A stretch of DNA of 64,000 nt from JANWYT01 sp034437555 (lineage in GTDB: Bacteria; Chloroflexota; Anaerolineae; Aggregatilineales; Phototrophicaceae), in contig DAOTTQ010000046.1 of NCBI GenBank assembly GCA_034437555.1, positions 5,553-69,552 of the forward strand. The letters are read 5' to 3'. How positions within the stretch are numbered: the first letter of the stretch is position 1; every line of letters begins with the position of its first letter. The notes beneath the pieces were generated by a model, which saw only the letters and a program-made list of their open reading frames with translations, was not told where the DNA came from and ran no database searches. The position numbers and the translations under genes are program-made. Of the stretch, positions 34,406 through 42,932 are shown in pieces.

Positions 34406-34477
34406 ATCACACCGCCTAACATCAAACTGTGAAATTTTTTACAATTGTACCTTATCCACAGTATTCTGGGTATAGCC

Positions 34478-34780
34478 TTAGGTGGCACTCTCTGGCAATT
34501 GTTCGCTGGTTGTTGCCGAAGCCTTTGGCATAGCCTTTGCGTTCTTTACGGCACGGCTACCCAACCAAATAAGAACAGCAATCGTCACACCTACGCCAAT
34601 GACGTTTACAAGCACAAAAATCACCCAAAACACTAACTGATTAGCTTGTTCTGATGTAACTGCCATCACCGAAGCGTTCGGGTCTATCGACTGAGTCAAA
34701 ACGGGTGCGCTAGGAATAAGACCCGAAGAAAACGCGCCACCCACCAATAGAATAATCACAAAAATTGCTAATGCCTTCAC
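34478..34780 (-). CDS. small two-helix membrane protein of unknown function
   Basis: 100 residues. Helix 1 is at about 3-24 (ALAIFVIILLVGGAFSSGL) and may be an uncleaved signal. A short polar outer loop follows, then helix 2 at about 48-72 (VFWVIFVLVNVIGVGVTIAV) and a Ser/Thr/Pro-rich cytoplasmic tail. I do not recognise the family. It precedes ctaA by 72 bases on the same strand, so a role in heme A synthesis or oxidase assembly is conceivable from position alone. Confidence 0.65.
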   Translation of the reverse strand: MKALAIFVIILLVGGAFSSGLIPSAPVLTQSIDPNASVMAVTSEQANQLVFWVIFVLVNVIGVGVTIAVLIWLGSRAVKNAKAMPKASATTSEQLPESAT

Positions 34781-34865
34781 AGGAAGTATCTCCTTGTTTC
34801 AAAAGTCGCCAATATGTCAAGATTGTACCGCGTTGCACAATATCCGTAAATAAGAAGTCTTTGGC

Positions 34866-36761
34866 TTAGGTTGCCACAAGTTTCTCTATCAGTTCTCCAA
34901 TGCGCCGTTCTCCTGCCAAAGCCTTTCCTTCGCACGCCCGTATTTCACGCTGAATCGCTGTTGCACGATTTTCACTTTCTTCTAATTGCTTTAGCAAACG
35001 CGCTCTAAACGTCACTTCATTTGCACTATCACGCAAGACGCCTAGCGTTTGTCGCCATTCAGCTTGTTGCGCATACAACCGAAGTTGTTCTTGCTCTAGG
35101 CGTTCTTTTTTCTCGTTTTGTTGGGTAATGATCTGATGTGCCTGCACTAGGTCACGCACAGAGGCTTGCACTTCGCCTTCAAGCAATCTGCCATTCACAT
35201 ATTGCGCCAAGCGGTCATAGGGCAAATTCTTGATTGCAATATGCGAACTTATCAATTGCCTTGTAGTGTATTGCCATTGGGAAATACCCTTTGCGGATAT
35301 AGGCACGCGCCACCGCCAAACTTGTACGGTTTCCTCATCAGGATTTGGCATATCCACTAGCTCAATTTGTGGTGCTATACTCCGTTCATTAAGAACTTCT
35401 AGTACCACGCCTGTGGCTTTTCCTGTGCTATTTTCAAAGCGATAGGTATGGCGCACTACACGATACCGATTCTCAATGAACATGTCTTTTGTAAAAGACA
35501 ACCCTGCGAAAACATATTCAGTCTGCTCAGAACTGCTAATTTTAATGCCCAATTCTACAGCATACGGCAAATATACTTGCTGCCCCGCCGAACTAAACGG
35601 TACAATCGCATCGCCCTTATAAGTGTTGTCCTCCATCACAGTTACCGGACCGCGCTCCAAAGTAAGGGAGGAGTTGTTATCTAGGCGTAATGCAGCAATA
35701 GGGTTATCGGGATGTTTTTCACGGTTATACAACAGTTCACGCTGATACTTTAGCGTTGTGGTTAAAATTGGCACTAATGCCGATTCACCACGCTTTACCG
35801 AAACCGGCGCAAGCACTTTATAAGCAAAAAGTTCTCGTAAGTTTTGCGGTTGTGCAGAGACCGCTTGAGGCTGTGACGCACTGCTTTTTAGTGCCGCCCT
35901 CTTTGCAAATCCAGCGGCAACTCGTGGTTCATCACCCCCAAAAGCATCAAACTCTATTGCCGATTCTAGAACGCGAGAGTCGTCTTGTGCGCTAGGGCGT
36001 TGGGGAATTGACGAGTTTGTAAGGTCGTACACAAACGAAATGGGCTGCCCCGCCACCAGCGTTAAGGCAACATTTTCTAAATCTTCGTCTAGGCGATTGT
36101 CAAAAATACCCCATCCTTGCAGTGTAGCCACGCCAGCATCGCCAGAACCTTGCACCACCAAGCGATAGCTAACGCGCCACGCGGGGCTAGGGGCGGTATA
36201 ATACAATGACAACCGATGCTCCCCTTCAGAGAGTTTTACCCTAACACCGCGCCGATTGTCCTCAACAATACTGCTGTCCAGAAAGTAAAAGAGGTCTTTT
36301 TCGGCAATAGGGTCAACAATCTTAAACGAACGAATGTCATCAAACGCAAAAACGCGCACCTGTCCATCATTACTTAAAACACCAACGCGCTCTGCACCTT
36401 TTCCTTCGCTTTCAATGCCCACCATGCGTCCTGCTACAGTACGCAATTTATCTGTATCCATTACACTTAAAATCACTTGCCGTCCGCGCAGGTCACGAAT
36501 AAGGTCACGGATGCTAGAAAAATCAGATAAGTGTAGTGCGCTATCTGCGAGCTTTACCGATTTTTCGATGGGTGTTTGATAATGGATGCCCTCTACACTA
36601 CCACCTGCCTCATCAAACACGGTTAGGCTTTTAAGAACATCGTTAATTTCGTCAGGACGAAAGCTAAGCGTTATTTCACGCTCGCTTGTTTCTCCGCGCC
36701 TAACAAAAAAACCGACACCATGCTTGTATAAAACAATCTCTGTTATGGGCAAAGTGGTCAT
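34866..36761 (-). CDS. DUF4139-like protein
   Basis: 631 residues, no signal peptide. The N-terminus PITEIVLYKHGVGFFVRRGE and SFRPDEINDVLKSLTVFDEA is typical of DUF4139-like proteins. In the middle, WRVSYRLVVQGSG, LQGWGIFDNRLDEDLENVAL and LTLVAGQPISFVYDL match the conserved DUF4139 beta-rich core. The last 90 residues form a Glu/Arg/Gln-rich coiled coil (NEKKERLEQEQLRLYAQQ). No biochemical function is established; homologues have been linked to mucoidy only by name. ATG 36761 follows AAAGGA, and the gene starts 12 bases after the histidine kinase stop. Confidence 0.75.
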   Translation of the reverse strand: MTTLPITEIVLYKHGVGFFVRRGETSEREITLSFRPDEINDVLKSLTVFDEAGGSVEGIHYQTPIEKSVKLADSALHLSDFSSIRDLIRDLRGRQVILSVMDTDKLRTVAGRMVGIESEGKGAERVGVLSNDGQVRVFAFDDIRSFKIVDPIAEKDLFYFLDSSIVEDNRRGVRVKLSEGEHRLSLYYTAPSPAWRVSYRLVVQGSGDAGVATLQGWGIFDNRLDEDLENVALTLVAGQPISFVYDLTNSSIPQRPSAQDDSRVLESAIEFDAFGGDEPRVAAGFAKRAALKSSASQPQAVSAQPQNLRELFAYKVLAPVSVKRGESALVPILTTTLKYQRELLYNREKHPDNPIAALRLDNNSSLTLERGPVTVMEDNTYKGDAIVPFSSAGQQVYLPYAVELGIKISSSEQTEYVFAGLSFTKDMFIENRYRVVRHTYRFENSTGKATGVVLEVLNERSIAPQIELVDMPNPDEETVQVWRWRVPISAKGISQWQYTTRQLISSHIAIKNLPYDRLAQYVNGRLLEGEVQASVRDLVQAHQIITQQNEKKERLEQEQLRLYAQQAEWRQTLGVLRDSANEVTFRARLLKQLEESENRATAIQREIRACEGKALAGERRIGELIEKLVAT

Positions 36762-36773
36762 GTGTGTGTTCCT

Positions 36774-37631
36774 TTAGCGTTGGTCATGCTTAGAATCGGT
36801 GTCATGTTCTTCTGGTGATTCTTGAGAATCGTCGTCTACAGCATCTAGGGCTTCGCTCGCCATCTGGCGAAGATGAGGTGTGATTTCGTTTCGTTCAATA
36901 TGGCGTAAGCGTTCACTCTCTTTTTCTGTGTGTTCGTTACTACTCACAAGAGGCAAGGACAGCCTAAACACAGACCCAACACCTTCTTCGCTTGTCACAG
37001 AAATGCTTCCGCCGTGCGTTTCCGCCACACGCTTAACAATGGATAATCCCAAGCCCGTACCTTCAATACGTTGTCGTTTAGATGCTTTCGCACGATAGAA
37101 GCGGTCAAAAATCTGCTCTATCTCATCTAAGGGAATCCCCATACCCGTGTCTTGAACTTCAATAGACACAAACATATCATCACGATAGGCTCGTACTGCT
37201 ACAATACCATTAGCACCGTTGTACTTAACCGCGTTGCTCATTAAGTTCATGAGGGCATGATTAAGCATCTCTTTGTCACCTAGCACGGTGGGCAAGTCTT
37301 GTGAGATGTCTAATTTAATCTCAATATTTTTTGAGGCAATTTGGGATTCTAGCAACGCCAGCGCCATGTGGATTAAATACGCCAAATCAACTTGTTCTCT
37401 TTGCAAAGAAGTCGCTGTTTCCAAACGTGAATAATCCAGCATATCGTTAATCATCTTCAACAGTCGGTCTACACCATCGTAGATGCGTTGCACGTAAACG
37501 GCTTGTTTGTCGTTTACATCTCCCAATTGCTCCACCATCTGCAAAAAACCCTTAATGCCAGAAATCGGGGATTTTAGGTCATGTGCAAAAGTTTCAATTA
37601 GCTCATTCTTGCCCTTAGGATCAGAACTCAT
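36774..37631 (-). CDS. soluble sensor histidine kinase
   Basis: About 285 residues from ATG 37631, two bases after the upstream stop; an earlier in-frame ATG lies inside the preceding gene. No membrane helix and no recognisable sensor domain. The H-box ETFAHDLKSPISGIKGFLQM carries the phospho-accepting His close to the N-terminus. The ATPase domain has N-box NHALMNLMSNAVKYNG, G1 VQDTGMGIPLDEIEQIF and G2 GTGLGLSIVKRVAETHGGSI. The C-terminal 60 residues are acidic and low in complexity. No response regulator gene is adjacent, so it may be an orphan that depends on a partner for input. Confidence 0.88.
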   Translation of the reverse strand: MSSDPKGKNELIETFAHDLKSPISGIKGFLQMVEQLGDVNDKQAVYVQRIYDGVDRLLKMINDMLDYSRLETATSLQREQVDLAYLIHMALALLESQIASKNIEIKLDISQDLPTVLGDKEMLNHALMNLMSNAVKYNGANGIVAVRAYRDDMFVSIEVQDTGMGIPLDEIEQIFDRFYRAKASKRQRIEGTGLGLSIVKRVAETHGGSISVTSEEGVGSVFRLSLPLVSSNEHTEKESERLRHIERNEITPHLRQMASEALDAVDDDSQESPEEHDTDSKHDQR

Positions 37632-37633
37632 GG

Positions 37634-38539
37634 CTACCCCATCATTCTTATCATATTTGGTAGTACATCCATCGCATAGGCAATGCGTGTGCCATGCCAA
37701 GTTAAATAGGAACCGTCTACCAAATGAATCCGCTTATTCCTAGATGCGCTCACATCCAACCCTTCAAATAACGGCAGGTGTGTTTCGTCAAAAGCAAAGG
37801 GTTCGCTAGGCAATAGTATAACATCAGGTTGTGCTAAAACAACTTCATCCCATGAGACACGCGGATAACGCACATCGCGTCCTAAAATACGGGGGTCATC
37901 TGCCTCATAAGGTGCTGTTTGCCCCAAGTCGGCTGCTAATGGAAATTGGCGTTCACGGTCTACAAAGACGTTCGTGCCACCGCACAGCCTTAAAACATCA
38001 TGAACATAGGTATTCCCGTTAATGGTCATGAGGGGGTCTAGCCAAATGGGAACAAACACCTTAATAGGGTTTATCAGTTCTTGCTCTTCAGCCATATTAT
38101 TAAGGCGGTCATATGTATACTCTATCAACCGTACTCGTGGCACCATGCTAGTATTATCAAACAGGTTCATCGTTTGCCACAAAAGATTGAGCGTGTCTTG
38201 CACCGTTTTAGGGAATGTCACCCACACAGAAATACCCTGCGCCCGTAGTGCCTCAACATCCTCTTTACGATTTTCCTCTTGGTTCACTATCACAAGGTCG
38301 GGGCGCAAACTCACAATTTGCTCGATGTTAGGATTTTTTGTCCCTCCCACCGTTGGGATTGCGTCCACTTTTTCCTTTGGATAAATACAATAGTCTGTGC
38401 GCCCCACAACAGTATGCCCCACAGCAAGATCAAAGAGCGTTTCTGTCATGCTTGGCACAAGCGAAACCACCCGACGAGGGGGAACGCTTACAGGAATCTC
38501 TTGCATAGAAGACGTGTCGCGGTTTGCATCAAACATCAT
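37634..38539 (-). CDS. BtuF-like helical-backbone metal receptor without signal peptide
   Basis: 301 residues from ATG 38539, which overlaps the purA stop as ATGA. PPRRVVSLVPSMTETLFDLA, VVGRTDYCIYPKE, VGGTKNPNIEQIVSLRPDLV and VWVTFPKTVQDTLNLLW are the standard features of type III periplasmic-binding proteins for cobalamin, heme or siderophores. Unlike transport proteins of this class it has neither signal sequence nor lipobox, so it is probably cytoplasmic. No permease or ATPase lies nearby. Such cytoplasmic members exist, but their role is unclear; ligand sensing or cofactor handling with the neighbouring kinase is speculative. Confidence 0.75.
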   Translation of the reverse strand: MMFDANRDTSSMQEIPVSVPPRRVVSLVPSMTETLFDLAVGHTVVGRTDYCIYPKEKVDAIPTVGGTKNPNIEQIVSLRPDLVIVNQEENRKEDVEALRAQGISVWVTFPKTVQDTLNLLWQTMNLFDNTSMVPRVRLIEYTYDRLNNMAEEQELINPIKVFVPIWLDPLMTINGNTYVHDVLRLCGGTNVFVDRERQFPLAADLGQTAPYEADDPRILGRDVRYPRVSWDEVVLAQPDVILLPSEPFAFDETHLPLFEGLDVSASRNKRIHLVDGSYLTWHGTRIAYAMDVLPNMIRMMG

Positions 38540-39822
38540 AGAACCACCAATTGACTCCGTTCGGGCCCCACACTTACCATGCTTACAGGTACGTCGCACA
38601 AGGCTTCAATACGTTGGATATAGTTTTGCGCGTTCTTAGGCAACTCCGACCAACTTCTTGCACCAGAAATATCCTCTTGCCAGCCGTCTACGGTCTCGTA
38701 GATAGGGATAGCGCGGGCTTGTTCTTCGGCGGTGCTTGGCGGATAGTCCATTCTTTGCCCATCTAATTCATAAGCAACAGCTATTTCTAAAGTCTCAAAA
38801 CCACTCAATACGTCCAGCTTCGTTAAGGCAAGTTCAGTAAAGCCATTCACTGCCACCGCGTACCGTAGCATTACCGTATCTAGCCACCCACAACGGCGAG
38901 CGCGTCCCGTTGTTGTACCAAATTCATCCCAGAAATTTTCACCTGTGCCACGCAACCGCCGACCAATTTCATTCTCTTGTTCAGTGGGCATGGGGCCCCC
39001 ACCTACACGGGTACTAAATGTCTTTGCAATCCCAATCACACGGTTAATGTGGGTCGCACCAATTCCTAAACCCGTCAACGCGCCCCCAACGGTAGGTGAT
39101 GAACTTGTTACAAAGGGGTAACTGCCGTGGTCAATATCCAGTAATGTGCCTTGTGCGCCCTCACTTACCACTTTTGCTCCGTTTTTTAGGCGTTGGTTTA
39201 GGTACACAGTCGTATCTTTAATATAAGGGCGTAGGCGTTCTGCCACAGCAAGATAAGCCGAAATGCTCGCATCTATATCAATGGTGGTAAATCCATCACG
39301 CGCTAAAATATCATTAGACTCTTTAATCGTAGCTTCAAGCGCATTTGCAAAAGCAGCTAGGTCTAGCATTTGCCCCATTCGCACGCCCTTACGCCCCGTT
39401 TTATCATAATAGGCAGGTCCAATACCACGAAGCGTTGTGCCGATGGCTTCTGTCCCTAGTGCTTTTTCTTTGGCTTTGTCCATCTCAATGTGGGCAGGAG
39501 TGATAATGTGCGCCCGTGTGCTAATCATCAAATTATCGGGTGTCACTGTAATGCCCATTGTTTGCAGATATTCTATTTCTTTTACTAGGTTTATGGGGTT
39601 AATTACCATACCGTTCCCCATGACCGTAACAATATTGGGGTGTAGAATACCTGATGGGATAAGGTGCATCTTGTACACCGTATCACCCACTGCCACAGTA
39701 TGCCCTGCGTTGTCTCCACCCGAATAACGGGCAACAATATCTGCCTCGCTAGCCAGCCAATCTACAAACCGACCTTTGCCTTCGTCACCCCATTGTGCGC
39801 CAATTAAAACTGTAACCGACAT
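38536..39822 (-). CDS. purA: adenylosuccinate synthetase
   Basis: 428 residues, full length. GAQWGDEGKGRFVDWLASEA is the GTP-binding loop with catalytic Asp. YSGGDNAGHTVAVGDTVYKM contains the catalytic His and IMP site, and EGAQGTLLDIDHGSYPFVTS and TTTGRARRCGWLDTVMLRYA are signature 2 and the IMP-binding loop. It makes adenylosuccinate from IMP, aspartate and GTP. It is coupled by ATGA overlap to the downstream metal-receptor-like gene and lies 21 bases after the S51-like gene. Confidence 0.95.
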   Translation of the reverse strand: MSVTVLIGAQWGDEGKGRFVDWLASEADIVARYSGGDNAGHTVAVGDTVYKMHLIPSGILHPNIVTVMGNGMVINPINLVKEIEYLQTMGITVTPDNLMISTRAHIITPAHIEMDKAKEKALGTEAIGTTLRGIGPAYYDKTGRKGVRMGQMLDLAAFANALEATIKESNDILARDGFTTIDIDASISAYLAVAERLRPYIKDTTVYLNQRLKNGAKVVSEGAQGTLLDIDHGSYPFVTSSSPTVGGALTGLGIGATHINRVIGIAKTFSTRVGGGPMPTEQENEIGRRLRGTGENFWDEFGTTTGRARRCGWLDTVMLRYAVAVNGFTELALTKLDVLSGFETLEIAVAYELDGQRMDYPPSTAEEQARAIPIYETVDGWQEDISGARSWSELPKNAQNYIQRIEALCDVPVSMVSVGPERSQLVVL

Positions 39823-39843
39823 GCTCTTATTGCTCCGCTTCTG

Positions 39844-40494
39844 TTAATCATGATAATTCCGACCCAACGAGATGGTCACTTGCTTCTCGCCCCAAAGTTC
39901 AATTTTGCCGTCTCCACATAGTGCCAGCGCAGAACCTTCACTAATTCCGATGGCAATCGCGGTGGGTTGTGTGGCTAAAACATCTTGTAATGCTTTTGAT
40001 TCTGTAACGCTTGTTACGTTTGGCTCTAAGAACGCATCCTCTAACCAAGCAAGCCCTTCAAAAATATCGCCCTCATCGCTCATAAACCACTTCCCAAACA
40101 GGTTCATGGTTAAGCCCTCTAGCAAGACAATTGCGCCTCGCTCATAAGCATCACGAACACCCGCCAGCACTTCCACAGACAACAACTGACGCAGTGCATT
40201 GATGCTATTTGAGCCTTCGATGACCACCATAGAGACATCTTTTAGCTGTTCTAGGATGACGGGCAAGGGTTCATGTTGAATGTCCACAATATAGCCTGTA
40301 GGTGCGCCCAAGTCTTCCATGTCATCTAAAAGCGCGTCACCGCCATCATCCGCCAAAGAAATGTAAGCCACTGCGCCATCTGCCGCTAAGCGCGATAAGG
40401 CTTGGGCGCGAACTTCACTTCCCTCTATCACACTGCCCGAAAAAACCAACCAGCCGTGACCATCCAACCAACGAAGAGATGCACTCTGCGCCAT
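39844..40494 (-). CDS. S51/cyanophycinase-like protein lacking the nucleophile motif
   Basis: 216 residues. The fold resembles class I glutamine-amidotransferase-like S51 peptidases: ALSRLAADGAVAYISLADDG, EQLKDVSMVVIEGSNSINAL, RDAYERGAIVLLEGLTMNLF, and the ending PTAIAIGISEGSALALCGDG followed by a strand, as in cyanophycinase. In active family members the segment after the ERGAI-like strand is a GTSAGA-type nucleophile elbow; here it reads LLEGLTMNLFG, so the serine is missing. It is probably a non-catalytic relative. It overlaps the M20 amidohydrolase stop by one base (TAATG) and precedes purA. Confidence 0.6.
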   Translation of the reverse strand: MAQSASLRWLDGHGWLVFSGSVIEGSEVRAQALSRLAADGAVAYISLADDGGDALLDDMEDLGAPTGYIVDIQHEPLPVILEQLKDVSMVVIEGSNSINALRQLLSVEVLAGVRDAYERGAIVLLEGLTMNLFGKWFMSDEGDIFEGLAWLEDAFLEPNVTSVTESKALQDVLATQPTAIAIGISEGSALALCGDGKIELWGEKQVTISLGRNYHD

Positions 40495-41675
40495 TAGTCA
40501 CCCATCACGTACTCTGCAACGGCTGCCGATAGCAAAGCCACACCTAAAGGTAACGCATCTTCATCAAAATCAAAGCGTGGGTGATGATGTGGGTAATGAA
40601 GGTCTTTTTCTTCGTTGCCCGATCCCACAAAGAAGAACATACCAGGCACATCGGTCATAAACACGCCCACATCCTCCGCGCCCATAGTGCGTTCGTACAC
40701 CCAGTGATCACTGCCACTGCCTAATTCTGTAAACGTGGCTTTAACGCGCTCAGACACTTCAGGATTGTTGTACACGGGTTCTGTTAGATAACGAATAGTA
40801 ATCGTTGCCTCACACCCTAGCGCAGTAGAAACCCCTGTGACCACTTCTCGGATCCGTTTGTCCATCAGTTGTTTCGCTTCATCAGAAAAGAAGCGAATCG
40901 TGCCATTCATCATGGCTGTATCCGGGATGATATTAGAGGCTGTGCCTGCGTGAATTTGTGTCACGCTAATTACACCTGTTTCTAGGGGGCTAAGGTTACG
41001 GCTAATAATGCTTTGAAACGCGGTTGTGATGTGTGATGCACACACTACAGGGTCATTCGCCAAATCTGGAACTGCGCCATGACCGCCCTTCCCTTTGATG
41101 TCAATCGTAAAATCGGCACATCCTGCCATCACATAGCCATCAGCTACGCCCAGTTTGCCCACGGGTAAGCCGTTCCAAAGGTGCAAGCCCAAGGAAACAT
41201 CGGGGCGGGGGTTATCGAGTACGCCATCTTTTGCCATTGCTTTTGCACCCTGCCCAATTTCTTCGGCAGGCTGGAACACAAATTTAACGCGCCCTTTAAG
41301 TGAGTTGCGGTGTGCGCTGAGTAGTTTTGCTACCCCTAACGCAATTGCGGTATGTCCATCGTGTCCGCAGGCGTGCATCTTGCCCGCCACTTCAGAGACA
41401 TAATCTGTTTTATTGGTCTCTTGGATGGGCAAAGCGTCCATATCAGCGCGAACCAGCACGGTAGGTCCTTCGCTATCACCTTCTAGGATAGCCACAACAC
41501 CTGTTCTGCCCACACCAATTTGTACTTCTAACCCTAATTTTACAAGTTCTTCTGCCACAATGCCCGCCGTCCGAACTTCTTCAAAACCAAGTTCAGGGTG
41601 ACGATGAAAATCGCGCCGTCTTGCAACAAGCTCATCGCGCATGGCGTTGGCTTGTGCCAAAAAATCAATCTTCAT
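40494..41675 (-). CDS. M20-family amidohydrolase (aminoacylase/hippurate hydrolase type)
   Basis: 393 residues. RRRDFHRHPELGFEEVRTAG at the N-terminus, HACGHDGHTAIALGVAKLLS with the metal-binding His and Asp, VFQPAEEIGQGAKAMAKDGV with the catalytic Glu pair, and a C-terminal EDVGVFMTDVPGMFFFVGSG metal site. A lid domain (GHGAVPDLANDPVVCASHIT) is present. The enzyme should hydrolyse N-acyl amino acids with two metal ions in the cytoplasm. It is the first gene of the run that continues to purA and shares TAATG with the next gene. Confidence 0.88.
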   Translation of the reverse strand: MKIDFLAQANAMRDELVARRRDFHRHPELGFEEVRTAGIVAEELVKLGLEVQIGVGRTGVVAILEGDSEGPTVLVRADMDALPIQETNKTDYVSEVAGKMHACGHDGHTAIALGVAKLLSAHRNSLKGRVKFVFQPAEEIGQGAKAMAKDGVLDNPRPDVSLGLHLWNGLPVGKLGVADGYVMAGCADFTIDIKGKGGHGAVPDLANDPVVCASHITTAFQSIISRNLSPLETGVISVTQIHAGTASNIIPDTAMMNGTIRFFSDEAKQLMDKRIREVVTGVSTALGCEATITIRYLTEPVYNNPEVSERVKATFTELGSGSDHWVYERTMGAEDVGVFMTDVPGMFFFVGSGNEEKDLHYPHHHPRFDFDEDALPLGVALLSAAVAEYVMGD

Positions 41676-41779
41676 ACAACACTCCTTAGCAGCAAAATAC
41701 CTCTTTTTAGCCCGACTTTATTGTAACACGCAACACTCACCTAAACAGCATGGATGTTGCTTATTTGTGGTTATGCTAT

Positions 41780-41802
41780 AAAAAAAGGCGCATTACTGCG
41801 CC
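41780..41802 (-). terminator. Rho-independent terminator after the PSP1 gene
   Basis: On the minus strand GGCGCA-GTAA-TGCGCC (41802-41787) is followed by a run of seven T (41786-41780). It is 17 bases beyond the PSP1 stop and separates that gene from the M20 operon. Confidence 0.85.
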
Positions 41803-41818
41803 CGTCAGTTCTTAAAAG

Positions 41819-42760
41819 TTATCCATCAGCGCGGCGTTGCCCTTTAGGCTTGCCACAGTCACAGGGTTCATCACCGTGTTTGCTACATGGTTCTTTCGCT
41901 TTTTGAGCTAAGGCTCTTAGCTCATCTAAAGGCACAATGTCCTCACGTTGGATGACCTTTAAGCCGGTGTCCTCAATGTAGACCGTAACCGCATCACGTA
42001 ATGGGTGCACATCAATCACTTTACCCTCACCAAAGGGCGTACCCACCTTCTTATTACGGCGGGGTAACACTTTGCGAGCGTCAACATATTGCTCGTATTC
42101 ATACACCAAGCAACAACGCAAACGACCACACATCCCTGTAATTTCGGAGGGGTTAAGAGAAATACCTTGCGCCTTTGCCATTTTGATAGAGATGGGGCTA
42201 AAGTCTGTTAGGAATGTGCTACAGCAACGCTCAATACCACATGCGCCATATCCGCCCAATAATTTTGCAACGTCACGGGGCCCAATTTGTCGCATTTCTA
42301 CCTTTGCAGGAAACATCTTATTTAGCTCACGATGAAGCCTTGCGATGTCGGCTTTCTCTTCTGTGGCGTATAAGAACGTCAGCACAGAACCATCATAGTT
42401 GTACTGTGCCGTCACAAACTTAACATCCCTGAAACCACCCAATTCATCCGCCCTATTTTGGCAAATAATAATGGCTTCGGGTTGTTTTAGTTCCCATTCT
42501 TGCCGAAGTGCCATATCACGGGCAGTTGCAGGGCGTAGAATAGCACGATAATCTGTTTTTTCGTCACGGGGTGTTAAGCCCATTACTTGCCCCATTTGTC
42601 GTCCGCGTGCTGTATCTACAATCACAAAATCTCCCGCTTTTACGTCGGGGTGCTCACGAAACTCAAATTGGTACAGCTTGCCCACCTTACTAAAACGCAC
42701 GCCTAAAATCATCTGTTCGGCGTTTACTGCTTGCTCTTTTTCAAGAGGAGATTGACTCAT
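41819..42760 (-). CDS. PSP1-domain protein (RicT/YaaT-like)
   Basis: 313 residues from ATG 42760; a TTG 15 bases upstream overlaps the probable ribosome site TTGAGG. The PSP1 region has VGKLYQFEFREHPDVKAGDF, RGRQMGQVMGLTP, and the cysteine signature CGIERCCSTFLTDFSPISIK with MCGRLRCCLVYEYEQYVD. In Bacillus the homologue works in the RicA-RicF-RicT complex, with Fe-S clusters on these cysteines, and affects RNase Y processing and phosphorelay. The C-terminus CSKHGDEPCDCGKPKGQRRA adds another Cys/His-rich tail that could hold a metal. Confidence 0.85.
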   Translation of the reverse strand: MSQSPLEKEQAVNAEQMILGVRFSKVGKLYQFEFREHPDVKAGDFVIVDTARGRQMGQVMGLTPRDEKTDYRAILRPATARDMALRQEWELKQPEAIIICQNRADELGGFRDVKFVTAQYNYDGSVLTFLYATEEKADIARLHRELNKMFPAKVEMRQIGPRDVAKLLGGYGACGIERCCSTFLTDFSPISIKMAKAQGISLNPSEITGMCGRLRCCLVYEYEQYVDARKVLPRRNKKVGTPFGEGKVIDVHPLRDAVTVYIEDTGLKVIQREDIVPLDELRALAQKAKEPCSKHGDEPCDCGKPKGQRRADG

Positions 42761-42856
42761 TATAAATAACCTCAATCAGCTTTTTGCTGGTAGTGTCCTG
42801 ATAGATGTCGTTACCGACAACGTAACTGTAGCCTAAAAGAAAATCAATTGCAATAT

Positions 42857-42886
42857 TAGGCATAATGCCTATTTTTTTGCTATAAT
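42857..42886 (+). promoter_or_regulatory. lysC promoter with extended -10 and an upstream palindrome
   Basis: TGCTATAAT (42878-42886) is a perfect extended -10 element. Just upstream TAGGCATAATGCCTA (42857-42871) is a perfect palindrome in the place of the -35 box, followed by a run of seven T. It may be an operator for a repressor or activator, or part of a small hairpin. The aspartokinase start is 47 bases downstream of the -10. Confidence 0.55.
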
Positions 42887-42932
42887 TTCACGGTATTCTA
42901 CACACATCGCGCACAACACAATCGAGGAACTC

